Source: Collinsella sp. WCA1-178-WT-3 (M1) (GTDB lineage Bacteria > Actinomycetota > Coriobacteriia > Coriobacteriales > Coriobacteriaceae). From it: a stretch of 64,000 nt of DNA. Positions 35,257-43,651 of the stretch are shown piece by piece (the stretch's first letter is position 1; each line of letters begins with the position of its first letter). Under the pieces are notes generated by a model. That model worked only from the letters and a program-made list of their open reading frames with translations, ran no database searches and was not told the origin of the DNA. Both the position numbers and the translations under genes were made by a program. The DNA is taken from contig NZ_VUME01000001.1 in assembly GCF_009696325.1 (NCBI RefSeq), forward strand, positions 1-64,000. The letters are read 5' to 3'.

Positions 35257-36372
35257 ATGGCCGAGCTGACGTCTCGCATGAAGGGGCTCGTCCAGCCCTA
35301 CTTGGCTGGCATTGAGCCCTACGATCCCAACTTTACGCCCACGCGTATCAACCTTTCGGCCAACGAGAACACCTATCCCGTGCCGGCTGGCGTGCGCGAG
35401 GCGGTCGACGCCGCCCTGGCTGCCACGCCGCTCAACCGCTACCCCGATCCCATGTCGAACGACCTGCGCGACGAGCTTGCCGCTTGGCATGGCGTGGCGC
35501 GCGAGAATATCTGCGTGGGCAACGGCGGCGACGAGCTGCTCTATAACTACCTGCTGGCGTTTGGCGGCGCGGGGCGGACCCTGCTCAACTGCCCGCCGTG
35601 TTTTAGCGAGTATGCGTTCTTTGCGTCGCTCTGTCAGACCGAGGTGCGCGACGTGTGGCGCGACCCGGCGACCTTTGAGCTCGACCAGGCTGCCGTGCTC
35701 GCGGCGGCGCCCGAGTGCAACCTGGCCATAGTGACCTCGCCCAATAACCCCACGGGTGACGTGGCACCGCTCGACTTTGTCGCGGCCCTGTGCGATGCGT
35801 GCCCCGGCGTGGTGATGGTCGACGAGGCCTACGTGGAGTTTGCCGATGATTCGTTTGGCACGGCCACCACAGCGCAGGGACTTATCGCCGAGCATCCCAA
35901 CCTGGTGATCCTGCATACGCTGTCCAAGGCGTTTGGCGCCGCCGGCACGCGTCTGGGCTATGTGATTGCGGCGCCCGAGGTCATCGACGTGTTCGCGGCG
36001 ATTCGCCAGATCTATTCGGTCAACGTGCTGAGCCAGGCGGCGGCGCTTGCCTGCGTGCGCGCCCGCGATGCGTATGCGCCCGTGGTGGCACGGGTCGCAT
36101 CCGAGCGCGAGCGCGAACTGTGTGCCCTGCGCGCAATGGCTGCCGGGGGTCTGCCCGTGGAGGCATGGCCGAGTGCGGCGAACTTTGTGCTCGTGCGCAC
36201 GCCGCATGCTACGCGCGTGCGTGAGCGCCTGCGCGACGAGTATTCGATTTTGGTGCGCGACTTTAGCTACGCGCCGGGGCTTGCAGACTGTCTGCGCATT
36301 ACCGTGGGTACCCCGCAGGAAAACGATGAGGTGCTGGCTGCGTTTGCCGCGCTGGTGAAGGAGGAGATGTAG
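35257..36372 (+). CDS. hisC: Histidinol-phosphate aminotransferase
   Basis: A 371-residue fold-type I PLP enzyme that makes histidinol phosphate from imidazole acetol phosphate. The PLP lysine is in HTLSKAFGAAGTRLGYVI, and SPNNPTGD and VDEAYVEFAD are the other cofactor motifs. GGAGG lies seven bases before the ATG, which lies one base beyond the hisD stop. The hisB gene follows with no gap. Confidence 0.95.
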   Translation: MAELTSRMKGLVQPYLAGIEPYDPNFTPTRINLSANENTYPVPAGVREAVDAALAATPLNRYPDPMSNDLRDELAAWHGVARENICVGNGGDELLYNYLLAFGGAGRTLLNCPPCFSEYAFFASLCQTEVRDVWRDPATFELDQAAVLAAAPECNLAIVTSPNNPTGDVAPLDFVAALCDACPGVVMVDEAYVEFADDSFGTATTAQGLIAEHPNLVILHTLSKAFGAAGTRLGYVIAAPEVIDVFAAIRQIYSVNVLSQAAALACVRARDAYAPVVARVASERERELCALRAMAAGGLPVEAWPSAANFVLVRTPHATRVRERLRDEYSILVRDFSYAPGLADCLRITVGTPQENDEVLAAFAALVKEEM

Positions 36373-36960
36373 ATGAGCCGTTATGCCGAGGTGACCCGCA
36401 AGACGGGGGAGACCGACATTGTTGTCAAACTCGACCTGGACGGATGCGGCGTGTGCGATATCTCGACCGGCGTGCCGTTTTTCGACCACATGCTCAACGC
36501 CTTTGGCCGCCATGGCCTGTTTGATTTAACGGTGCATGCAGTAGGCGACGTGGAGGTCGACGCGCACCATACCGTCGAGGACACGGGCATTGTGCTGGGT
36601 GAGGCGTTTTGCCAAGCGCTGGGCGACAAGGCGGGTATTACGCGCTTTGCAGACGCGGCGATTGCCATGGACGAGACGCTCGTGATGGCCGCCGTGGACA
36701 TTTCGGGTCGCGGCCAGGCCTACTGCGAGCTGCCCATGCCGACCGAACGTGTGGGCAGCTTCGATACCGAGCTGGCCGTCGAGTTCTTCTATGCCTTTGC
36801 GCGCGATGCCAAGCTCACGCTGCACGTGCGCGAGCTCGCAGGCGGCAACTCGCATCACATTATCGAGGCCGCCTTTAAGGCCGTGGGCCGCACGATGCGC
36901 CACGCCTGCGAGCTCGATCCCCGCGTGCAGGGCATCCCCAGCACCAAGGGCTCACTGTAA
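36373..36960 (+). CDS. hisB: Imidazoleglycerol-phosphate dehydratase
   Basis: A 195-residue monofunctional dehydratase. The two metal-binding duplicated halves show HHTVEDTGI and SHHIIEAAFKA, with FDHMLNAFGRH near residue 38. It lacks the phosphatase half of the E. coli HisB fusion; that activity is probably supplied by the PHP protein at 40272-41183. It starts directly after the hisC stop. A long inverted repeat separates it from hisH. Confidence 0.96.
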   Translation: MSRYAEVTRKTGETDIVVKLDLDGCGVCDISTGVPFFDHMLNAFGRHGLFDLTVHAVGDVEVDAHHTVEDTGIVLGEAFCQALGDKAGITRFADAAIAMDETLVMAAVDISGRGQAYCELPMPTERVGSFDTELAVEFFYAFARDAKLTLHVRELAGGNSHHIIEAAFKAVGRTMRHACELDPRVQGIPSTKGSL

Positions 36961-37071
36961 CCTGCCAAAAAGGGACAGGTTTATTTTGGCAGGTTTTATC
37001 TGCGGAAATGCTGTCTTATACGGTGGGTGAACGTTTAACCGACCAAAATAAACCTGTCCCTTTTTGGCAGG
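36961..37071. repeat. Hairpin element with perfect 29-bp arms inside the his operon
   Basis: Arms 36961-36989 (starting CCTGCCAAAAAGGGACAGG) and 37043-37071 are exact reverse complements around a 53-base loop. The element begins right after the hisB stop and ends 26 bases before the hisH start. It looks inserted, since hisD to hisB and hisH to hisF are tightly packed. Each arm is followed by GTTTT, so it might also attenuate. Confidence 0.85.
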
Positions 37072-37097
37072 TTTTGAATGGGAAAAAGGAGGGTCGC

Positions 37098-37799
37098 GTG
37101 GGCGAACCGAAGATCGTGGTGGTCGACTACCACAAGGGCAACTTGTCGAGCGTCGTGCGCGGGCTTGTGCGCGCCGGTGCCGCCGCCTGCACGTCGGACG
37201 ATCCGGAGCAGATCCGCCGCGCCGACGGCCTGGTCATCCCGGGCGTGGGTGCGTTCTATGACGCGATCGCCTTTATGCGCCAGAGTGGCGAGGAGGCGGC
37301 CGTGTTCGACGCCGTCGCCGCCGGAACCCCGCTGTTCGGCATCTGCCTGGGCCTTCAGCTATTTTTTGAGCGCGGCAACGAGGGCGTGCCTGCGGACGAG
37401 GGCGCGGTCGCCGACGGCAGCGCCCCCGAGCAGGCTGGCGGTCCCTGGGTCGATGGCCTGGGCATTATGCGCGGTTCGTGCACGCGCTTGGAGTCGAGCC
37501 GCCTGAAGGTGCCGCACGTGGGCTGGGACCAGGTGCACATGACGCCCACCGGTGCGGCCGATCCGCTGCTTGCCGGTTTTGCCGAGGGTGCCAACATGTA
37601 CTTCACCCACAGCTACGCGGTGGCTGACGACGCCGATGCCGCCGATGTGCTGGCGTGCACACACTATACGCGGAGCTTCCCGTGCATCGTGCGCCATGGC
37701 AACGTGTGGGGCTGCCAGTTCCATCCCGAGAAATCCTCCGCGCTGGGTCAGCGCATCCTTAAGAACTTTGTGAGCATCGTCGAGGAGGTTGGCCGATGA
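37098..37799 (+). CDS. hisH: Imidazole glycerol phosphate synthase, glutaminase subunit
   Basis: A 233-residue class-I glutamine amidotransferase that gives ammonia to HisF. The catalytic Cys is in LFGICLGLQ and the His/Glu pair in CQFHPEKSS. A short insertion of about 20 residues (GVPADEGAVADGSAPEQAGG) lies after the nucleophile. The GTG start with AAGGAGG in front is preferred; the frame continues upstream into the inverted repeat but without homology. It overlaps hisA by four bases (ATGA). Confidence 0.94.
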   Translation: MGEPKIVVVDYHKGNLSSVVRGLVRAGAAACTSDDPEQIRRADGLVIPGVGAFYDAIAFMRQSGEEAAVFDAVAAGTPLFGICLGLQLFFERGNEGVPADEGAVADGSAPEQAGGPWVDGLGIMRGSCTRLESSRLKVPHVGWDQVHMTPTGAADPLLAGFAEGANMYFTHSYAVADDADAADVLACTHYTRSFPCIVRHGNVWGCQFHPEKSSALGQRILKNFVSIVEEVGR

Positions 37800-38539
37800 T
37801 CCTGTTTCCCGCAATCGATCTGATCGGCGGCAAGGTCGTGCGACTGGAGCGCGGTGACCGCAGCCGCTGCAAGGTATATTCCGACGATCCCGTGGCCGTT
37901 GCCCGCACGTTTGCCGAACAGGGCGCGAGCTGGGTGCACGTCGTCGACCTGTCCGCTGCCTTTGGCGAGGACGAGGGCGCACGCGCTGCCAACTCGGCGG
38001 CGATTAAGGCCATCTGCGGCGTCGACGGTCTGTCCGTGGACGTGGGCGGCGGCGTCCGCTCGCTTGCGCGCATCGACGAGTTGGCAGGCTACGGCGCATG
38101 CCGTATCGCGCTGGGCACCGTGCTGGTGACCGAGCCGGGTTTTGCCGAAGTGGCAGCCCAAGGCTTTGGCGAGTTGCTGGTGGCAGACATCGCCGCGCGC
38201 GACGGTCAGGTCAAGGTGAACGGCTGGCGCGACGGCGCAGGTGTGGCGCTCGACGATGCCGTGGCGCAGCTTTCCGAGCTGGGCTTTAAGCATCTGGTGT
38301 ATACCGACATCGCGCGCGATGGCATGCAGACGGGTATCGATGTGGCGGCGTATCGCCATGTGGCCGAGGTCGCGGGCTTTCCCGTCGTGGCTTCGGGCGG
38401 CATCTCGACGCTCGACGACATCCGCGCACTGGCCGCGGTGGGTGAGGGCGCGATTGAAGGCGCTATTACCGGCCGTGCGCTCTACGAGGGCAACTTTACG
38501 CTGGCCCAGGCGCTGGTCGCCGCCCGAGGGGAGGAGTAG
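37796..38539 (+). CDS. hisA: ProFAR isomerase (1-(5-phosphoribosyl)-5-[(5-phosphoribosylamino)methylideneamino]imidazole-4-carboxamide isomerase)
   Basis: A 247-residue TIM barrel doing the Amadori rearrangement step of the pathway. It starts MILFPAIDLIGGKVVRL with the catalytic Asp8, has VDVGGGVRS in the first half and YTDIARDGMQTG in the second. The four-base overlap with hisH and two-base gap to hisF fit an operon. Whether it also has PriA-like (TrpF) activity, as in some actinobacteria, cannot be told. Confidence 0.95.
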   Translation: MILFPAIDLIGGKVVRLERGDRSRCKVYSDDPVAVARTFAEQGASWVHVVDLSAAFGEDEGARAANSAAIKAICGVDGLSVDVGGGVRSLARIDELAGYGACRIALGTVLVTEPGFAEVAAQGFGELLVADIAARDGQVKVNGWRDGAGVALDDAVAQLSELGFKHLVYTDIARDGMQTGIDVAAYRHVAEVAGFPVVASGGISTLDDIRALAAVGEGAIEGAITGRALYEGNFTLAQALVAARGEE

Positions 38540-38542
38540 CCC

Positions 38543-39325
38543 ATGCTTACCAAGCGCGTAATTCCCTGTCTGGACGTCAAGGACGGCCGCGTGGTCAAGG
38601 GAGTTAACTTTGTGAGCTTGCGCGATGCGGGCGATCCGGTGGAACTGGCGCGTGCCTACGACCGCGAGGGTGCGGACGAGGTCGTCTTCCTGGACATTAC
38701 CGCGACGAGCGACAACCGCGCGACGACCATCGAGATGGCGGCACATGCGGCCGAGGAGCTCGCCATTCCCTATACCGTGGGCGGCGGCTTTCGCGACCTG
38801 GCGGGCATGCGCACCATGGTTGCCGCCGGTGCCGACAAGGTGTCGCTCAACTCGGCGGCCGTGCGCGATCCGTCGCTGATTAGCCAGGCTGCCGCGGCGT
38901 TTGGCAGCCAGGCCGTGGTCGTGGCGATCGATGCCAAGCGCGTCGGCTTGCCCGGCGCATCCGGTGCCGACAAGTGGGAGGTCTTTACCGCAGGAGGTCG
39001 CAACGCCACGGGCATCGACGCGGTGGCGTGGGCCGAGGAGGCGGCTCGTCGCGGCGCCGGCGAGATCTTGCTCACCAGCATGGACCGCGACGGCACCAAG
39101 GCCGGCTTTGATTTGGCGCTCACCCGCGCCGTGGCCCGCGCGGTGCCAATCCCCGTCATCGCGAGCGGCGGCGTGGGCACGCTCGAGCATTTTGCCGAGG
39201 GCGTGATCGAGGGCGAGGCCGACGCCGTGCTGGCGGCGAGCGTCTTTCACTTTGGAACCTTCAGCATTCGCCAGGTGAAGGAGTATATGGCCTCGCAGGG
39301 CATCCCTGTCAGGTTGGACTTCTAG
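38543..39325 (+). CDS. hisF: Imidazole glycerol phosphate synthase, cyclase subunit
   Basis: A 260-residue TIM barrel that closes the imidazole ring using ammonia from HisH. The N-terminus [20 protein letters not shown] has the catalytic Asp11, and the second half has [15 protein letters not shown] (catalytic Asp) and [17 protein letters not shown] precedes the ATG. Downstream lies a 142-base spacer with a palindromic repeat before hisI. Confidence 0.96.
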   Translation: MLTKRVIPCLDVKDGRVVKGVNFVSLRDAGDPVELARAYDREGADEVVFLDITATSDNRATTIEMAAHAAEELAIPYTVGGGFRDLAGMRTMVAAGADKVSLNSAAVRDPSLISQAAAAFGSQAVVVAIDAKRVGLPGASGADKWEVFTAGGRNATGIDAVAWAEEAARRGAGEILLTSMDRDGTKAGFDLALTRAVARAVPIPVIASGGVGTLEHFAEGVIEGEADAVLAASVFHFGTFSIRQVKEYMASQGIPVRLDF

Positions 39326-39372
39326 CGCTGCGGCTTGCCTAGGCACCCGACCTTCCGGCTCCAACCCTCCTC

Positions 39373-39388
39373 GCGTACTTAAGTACGC
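39373..39388. repeat. Palindrome GCGTACTTAAGTACGC between hisF and hisI
   Basis: Perfect 16-base palindrome within TCGCGTACTTAAGTACGCGTCG. A near copy (GCGTACAGAAGTACGC) sits in the spacer after purH at 61599-61614 with similar flanks, so the sequence is a dispersed repeat rather than a his-specific site. Confidence 0.55.
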
Positions 39389-39467
39389 GTCGTCGGGCTT
39401 GTCGCTCGGAATCTCGGGCACCTGGACAACCCTCGCCGACCTGCGAAGTTTGAATTTGGGGAGAGAA

Positions 39468-39797
39468 ATGGAAGAGATAACCGATCCTTCAAAGCTTGCG
39501 TACGACGCCCGCGGGCTGATTCCTTGTGTGGTTCAGCAGTATGACACCGGCGAGGTGCTCATGGTTGCCTGGATGAACGAGGAGTCGGTGGGGCTGACGC
39601 TCAAGACCGGCACCACGTGGTTTTGGAGCCGCAGTCGCCAGGAGCTCTGGAACAAGGGCGCGACGAGCGGCAACATGCAGGAGGTTCGCGAACTCTGGGC
39701 CGACTGCGATAGCGATACGCTGCTGGTCAAGGTTGACTCGCCGGGTCCGGCCTGCCATACCGGCAACCGTACCTGCTTCTTTAAGAAACTCGCGTAG
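39468..39797 (+). CDS. hisI: Phosphoribosyl-AMP cyclohydrolase
   Basis: A 109-residue zinc enzyme, third step of the pathway. Motifs are [21 protein letters not shown] (given in part), [14 protein letters not shown] with metal-binding aspartates and cysteine, and [21 protein letters not shown] precedes the ATG; an upstream in-frame ATG lies inside the repeat-rich spacer. HisE is encoded separately, unlike the HisIE fusion of enterobacteria. Confidence 0.95.
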   Translation: MEEITDPSKLAYDARGLIPCVVQQYDTGEVLMVAWMNEESVGLTLKTGTTWFWSRSRQELWNKGATSGNMQEVRELWADCDSDTLLVKVDSPGPACHTGNRTCFFKKLA

Positions 39798-39843
39798 GGC
39801 GGGCGCTCGACCAGGCGCTTGGCCGACCAGAAAGGATTGAACC

Positions 39844-40161
39844 ATGGGTGTGCGTACCGCAAATGTTCAGGATGGAAATATCGGCGAGACGCTAACGGGG
39901 CTGGCCGAGGTGATTCACGGTCGTCGCGATGCGTCGCCGCAGGAAAGCTATACCGCTCGACTGCTGACTGACGTCGAGGACGAGCTGCTCAAGAAGCTTG
40001 CCGAGGAGGCGAGCGAGGTGATCATGGCCTGCAAGGATAACGACCATGATCACATTCGCTACGAGGCTGGCGACCTGGTCTACCACCTGCTCGTGACGCT
40101 TGAGCGCTACGGCATTACCCTCGACGAGCTGGCCGGCGAACTCAACGCCCGCCGCCACTAG
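39844..40161 (+). CDS. hisE: Phosphoribosyl-ATP diphosphatase
   Basis: A 105-residue all-alpha NTP pyrophosphohydrolase for the second step. The MazG-like metal motif is KLAEEASEVIMA followed by YEAGDLVYHLLVTLERYGI. AGAAAGGA precedes the ATG. Last gene of the operon; two different repeat elements follow. Confidence 0.94.
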   Translation: MGVRTANVQDGNIGETLTGLAEVIHGRRDASPQESYTARLLTDVEDELLKKLAEEASEVIMACKDNDHDHIRYEAGDLVYHLLVTLERYGITLDELAGELNARRH

Positions 40162-40259
40162 TCGTTAAAGAACGTCCCCGATGACCATAGAAGTTGCGGT
40201 GGAATAGTTCTTGTTAGACGGTCTTAGGGCTATAAATAGGAGCTATTTCACCGCAACTT
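40159..40259. repeat. Two adjacent intergenic repeats after hisE
   Basis: TAGTCGTTAAAGAACGTCCCC (in part) at 40159-40186 belongs to the family also at 56606 and 58889. Next to it, AAGTTGCGGTGGAATAGTTC (40191-40210) pairs with GAGCTATTTCACCGCAACTT (40240-40259). The latter hairpin is present in reverse orientation at 45446-45514. It lies between two convergent genes and may terminate both. Confidence 0.75.
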
Positions 40260-40271
40260 ATGAAGGGATGG

Positions 40272-41183
40272 CTAGGCGAGGGGTGTGGACTCCCATTCGC
40301 CGGTGGGGTGGGGGATGTCGAAGGTTCGGTAGCCGCAGTCGTAGGCATGGGCTTGGGCCTCGCGGATATTCCAGCAAATATCACAGGCGCGGTGCGCATC
40401 CGAGCCAAAGGTAATGGGCGCCTCAGCATGGGCAAAGCAGCGCAAAAGGCCGGTCGCGGGATAGTAGTCGTCGAGCCCCTTGCGCGGTGCGGCGGTCGAG
40501 ACCTCAACGCGGCGGCCCGTATCGTGCGCACACTCGGCCATCTGCTGCCAAAACGGTGCGGGGTCAAAATCGGGCGCAAAGCCTTCCTTCGAAAAGCGCA
40601 TGACCAGGTCGGGGTGAGCCATCACATCAAAGTTGAGCGAGCTTTCGCAGGCGCGGCACCATTCATCGACGTAGCGCTCCCACACGCCGCGCACACCTAA
40701 GTTTTCCCAAACGTGCAGGTTGGTGTCGTCGTCGATCCAGCCGCAGCGTGAGTCGGGCGTATCGGGGCGTGCGACGCCCTCTGTCCCCGTCGTGCCCGCA
40801 GCGCCTGCCATGATATTGCCCGGGTTACCAATCCAATGCACGCTGCCCAGGCGTACGACGGCGCCCCGGGACCATCGCTCAACCAAAGGCTCGCAGCCTT
40901 CGTACCAATCGCACTCAAAGCCATAGACAAGCTCAAGCTCCGGCGCAATCTGCGCGGCAAGCTTGCGGGCATCCTCAAAAGCCAGACGATGCGCCGGCAG
41001 GTCGCCCTCGACAACCTGCACCTCGCAGGTGGCATCCATGCTGGCAGGCAGGGTAAGGTGATCGGACGAGACCATGGTGTGGCAACCGGCCGCAGCAGCG
41101 GCGCGGACGTTGTCTTCAAACGAGGCGTGTCCGTCCGAAAACGAGGTGTGAGTATGGCAATCGACCAGCGGGCAAGCAGGCAT
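40272..41183 (-). CDS. PHP-domain histidinol phosphatase, HisJ/HisK-like
   Basis: A 303-residue PHP phosphoesterase. The metal site begins VDCHTHTSFSDG, with HLTLP, YGFECDWY, DVMAHPDL and FGSDAHRA supplying further ligands. It faces the his operon convergently and would remove phosphate from histidinol phosphate, the one activity missing from the operon itself. Length fits HisJ-type enzymes (about 270-300). Assignment to histidine synthesis rests on family plus position. Confidence 0.87.
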   Translation of the reverse strand: MPACPLVDCHTHTSFSDGHASFEDNVRAAAAAGCHTMVSSDHLTLPASMDATCEVQVVEGDLPAHRLAFEDARKLAAQIAPELELVYGFECDWYEGCEPLVERWSRGAVVRLGSVHWIGNPGNIMAGAAGTTGTEGVARPDTPDSRCGWIDDDTNLHVWENLGVRGVWERYVDEWCRACESSLNFDVMAHPDLVMRFSKEGFAPDFDPAPFWQQMAECAHDTGRRVEVSTAAPRKGLDDYYPATGLLRCFAHAEAPITFGSDAHRACDICWNIREAQAHAYDCGYRTFDIPHPTGEWESTPLA

Positions 41184-41520
41184 GGCGGCTCCTTTACGTC
41201 AAGCGAATCTGCTCCATTGTAACGGCGCGGCCCCCAGTGCGATGTACGCGCCGGGGGCCGAAATCGACTGGAAAGACGGGCGGCGCATAAGGGCGAGCTC
41301 GCGACATCGGCCTTGCTTCGAATCATGTACCTCAGCCTCCAAAACCGACAAAAAATGACATGTTTGGAGGCTGATGTACATGTTTGGCCGAGGCGGTGGA
41401 GTGTCGGTTCTTGCAGACAAGGAAAATCGCGCTCATCGCGCGCCGCCACACTTGCGCCGCTCGCGATGTGCTAGCGTTTGGGTGAATAAAACGAGCCCGT
41501 GCGGAAAGGAGCCGGACCGT
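41184..41520. other. 337-base gap with an inverted repeat
   Basis: No gene seen. Twenty-base arms with one mismatch, 41324-41343 (CATGTACCTCAGCCTCC and on) and 41363-41382, can form a hairpin. The region also holds the promoters of the divergent PHP phosphatase and LarC-like genes, which I could not place with confidence. Confidence 0.5.
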
Positions 41521-42006
41521 ATGCAACGTGGAACTACATCTCCGCTGTCCCGCGAGACCGATGCGCCCGAAACCATCGTCAAGCTGGAGTGCGACATCGA
41601 CGACGCGTCGCCCGAGGTGCTCGCCTACGCCTCCGACCGCCTGCGCGAGGCCGGCGCGCGCGAGGTGCACTGGCTGCCCCTCTATTGCAAGAAAGGCCGC
41701 CCTGGCTGGCAGTTGCAGGTAATCTGCACCCACGAGGATATCGAGTGCCTGCAGACGATCATCTTTTTGGAAACCACGACCAATGGCATCCGCCGCCAGG
41801 TTATGGAGCGCGTTTGCCTGCCGCGCTACTTTGAGCGCGTAACGACGCCGTGGGGCGAGGTGTCCGTCAAGGTGGCCACCTTGCCCGACGGCAGTGAGCG
41901 TGCGGCGCCCGAGTACGAAGACTGCGCCCGCCTTGCCCGTGAGCACAATGTGCCGCTCCTACGCGTGATGCAGGCGGCCCAGAGCGCGGCACTGCGATTT
42001 GAATAA
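41521..42006 (+). CDS. LarC C-terminal (LarC2, DUF111) domain protein, standalone
   Basis: A 161-residue protein matching the C-terminal half of LarC, the CTP-dependent nickel-inserting enzyme of nickel-pincer cofactor synthesis. Typical features are KLECDIDDASPEVLAYASDRL near residue 18, the LYCKKGRPGWQLQV region, ETTTNGIRRQVMER and PEYEDCARLAREHN. In lactobacilli LarC is made from larC1 and larC2 by a ribosomal frameshift. No larC1-like sequence precedes this gene in any frame, so it stands alone here. AAAGGAG lies before the ATG. Confidence 0.85.
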   Translation: MQRGTTSPLSRETDAPETIVKLECDIDDASPEVLAYASDRLREAGAREVHWLPLYCKKGRPGWQLQVICTHEDIECLQTIIFLETTTNGIRRQVMERVCLPRYFERVTTPWGEVSVKVATLPDGSERAAPEYEDCARLAREHNVPLLRVMQAAQSAALRFE

Positions 42007-42071
42007 CGCGGCTGGTGGCGACATTCCGCGCTCGGCCACGTCAACCCCACCCTCACCCCGAAAGGACCTCC

Positions 42072-42620
42072 ATGAAATACCTCATCGCTTCTGACATCCA
42101 CGGCTCGGCATATTGGACCGAGCGCCTCTGCGCCGCCATCGAAGCCGAGCAGCCCGACCGCATCGTCCTGCTGGGCGACCTGCTTTATCACGGTCCGCGC
42201 AACGACCTGCCGCGCGACTACGCTCCCAAGCGCGTGATTCCGTTGCTCAACGCCCTGGCCGACCGCATTATCGCGGTGCGCGGCAACTGCGACGCCGAGG
42301 TCGACCAGATGGTTCTCGACTTTCCCGTCATGGCCGACTACGCCACACTGTTCGACGAGGTCGGCCGCGAGCTGTTCCTGACGCACGGCCACGTCTTTGG
42401 CGCCGGCATGCACAACAGCGTCGACCACGTGCCCGCGCTGCCCGAGGGCTCCGCGCTCGTCTACGGCCACACGCACGTCAAGGTCAACGAGGAAAGCACC
42501 GCGCACCCGGGTCTGTGGCTCTTCAATCCCGGCAGCGTGAGCATCCCCAAGGACGGCACGCACAGCTATGGTATCTACGAGGGCGGCGCGTTCCGCCATG
42601 TGATCATGGAGGAGGACTAA
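42072..42620 (+). CDS. YfcE-like metallophosphodiesterase
   Basis: A 182-residue calcineurin-like phosphoesterase of the MJ0936/YfcE family. Metal ligands are in ASDIHGS, LLGDLLYHGP, VRGNCDAEVD, LTHGHVFG and YGHTHVK. AAAGGA precedes the ATG. MazG follows two bases after its stop, so the two nucleotide-handling enzymes are probably co-transcribed. The physiological substrate is unknown. Confidence 0.9.
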   Translation: MKYLIASDIHGSAYWTERLCAAIEAEQPDRIVLLGDLLYHGPRNDLPRDYAPKRVIPLLNALADRIIAVRGNCDAEVDQMVLDFPVMADYATLFDEVGRELFLTHGHVFGAGMHNSVDHVPALPEGSALVYGHTHVKVNEESTAHPGLWLFNPGSVSIPKDGTHSYGIYEGGAFRHVIMEED

Positions 42621-42622
42621 CC

Positions 42623-43483
42623 ATGGCCGAGCACATGGCTCAGCAAAATGCCGAAGGTTCGCGCGACCTGTCCACGCTGGTCGATGCATCGGCCGAGTTA
42701 CAACATCTGGTACAGACTATCTGGCGCCTGCGTCAGCCCGACGGCTGCCCGTGGGACCGCGAGCAGACGCACCAGAGCATTGGCAAGAACATGATCGAGG
42801 AGGCCTACGAGGCGCTCGACTGCATCGAGGCGGATGACGCGGCCCATCTTCGCGAGGAGCTGGGCGATGTGCTCATGCAGGTCGTGTTGCATGCGCAGAT
42901 CGCGGCGGACGCCGGCGAGTTTACGCTGGCCGACGTGGCGCGCGATATCGACGCCAAGCTCATTCGCCGCCATCCGCACGTGTTTGGCGATGTGGATGCC
43001 GACAACTCCGACGAGGTGCTCAAGATTTGGGACGAGGTCAAGCTTGCCGAGAAGGCCGCCAAGGACCAGGCCGTGGCGGCGGGCGAGGCTGCGCCCGAGG
43101 GCCTGCTCGACGGCGTGCCCACGCATCTGCCGGCGCTGATGCAGGCTCAGAAGGTGTCGCGCAAGGCGGCTGCCGTGGGCTTTGAGTGGGAGACCGTCCA
43201 AGATGTGTGGGACGAGGTCGCCGAGGAACGTGCCGAGTTTGAGGCCGAGGAACCCGGCTCGCCCGAGCGCGAGATGGAGTTTGGCGACCTGCTCTTTGCC
43301 CTGGTCAACGTTGCGCGCAAAGAGGGCATCGACGCCGAGAGCGCCCTGCGCGCGAGCACGGCCAAGTTCCGCCGCCGTTGGGCCGCAATGGAGCAGATGG
43401 CGGCCGATGCCCATGTTGATCTTGCCGAGCTTTCGACCCACGGGCTCAACGACCTGTGGGATGCCGCAAAGGCAGAGGAGTAG
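42623..43483 (+). CDS. mazG: Nucleoside triphosphate pyrophosphohydrolase MazG
   Basis: A 286-residue protein with two tandem MazG domains. The first has CPWDREQTHQSIGKNMIEEA and LREELGDVLMQVVLHA, and the second has MEFGDLLFALVNVARKEG, each with the EExxD-type metal site. It hydrolyses (d)NTPs to monophosphates, limiting mutagenic nucleotides and affecting ppGpp in E. coli. GGAGG precedes the ATG, which sits two bases after yfcE. Confidence 0.94.
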   Translation: MAEHMAQQNAEGSRDLSTLVDASAELQHLVQTIWRLRQPDGCPWDREQTHQSIGKNMIEEAYEALDCIEADDAAHLREELGDVLMQVVLHAQIAADAGEFTLADVARDIDAKLIRRHPHVFGDVDADNSDEVLKIWDEVKLAEKAAKDQAVAAGEAAPEGLLDGVPTHLPALMQAQKVSRKAAAVGFEWETVQDVWDEVAEERAEFEAEEPGSPEREMEFGDLLFALVNVARKEGIDAESALRASTAKFRRRWAAMEQMAADAHVDLAELSTHGLNDLWDAAKAEE

Positions 43484-43651
43484 GACACGGTGTTGGTCGG
43501 CGGGGCGTAAGGGCGGCGTCCCGTTGACTTGCCCGTTGGCGACCACGCGCGCTCGAGTAATGGATTTGTCCTACGGCTCGTCCGGCTGGTCCGCCCGCGT
43601 GCTATAACTAAAGGACTTAGCGCAAACAAACCTCAACCGCACAAGGCGCAC

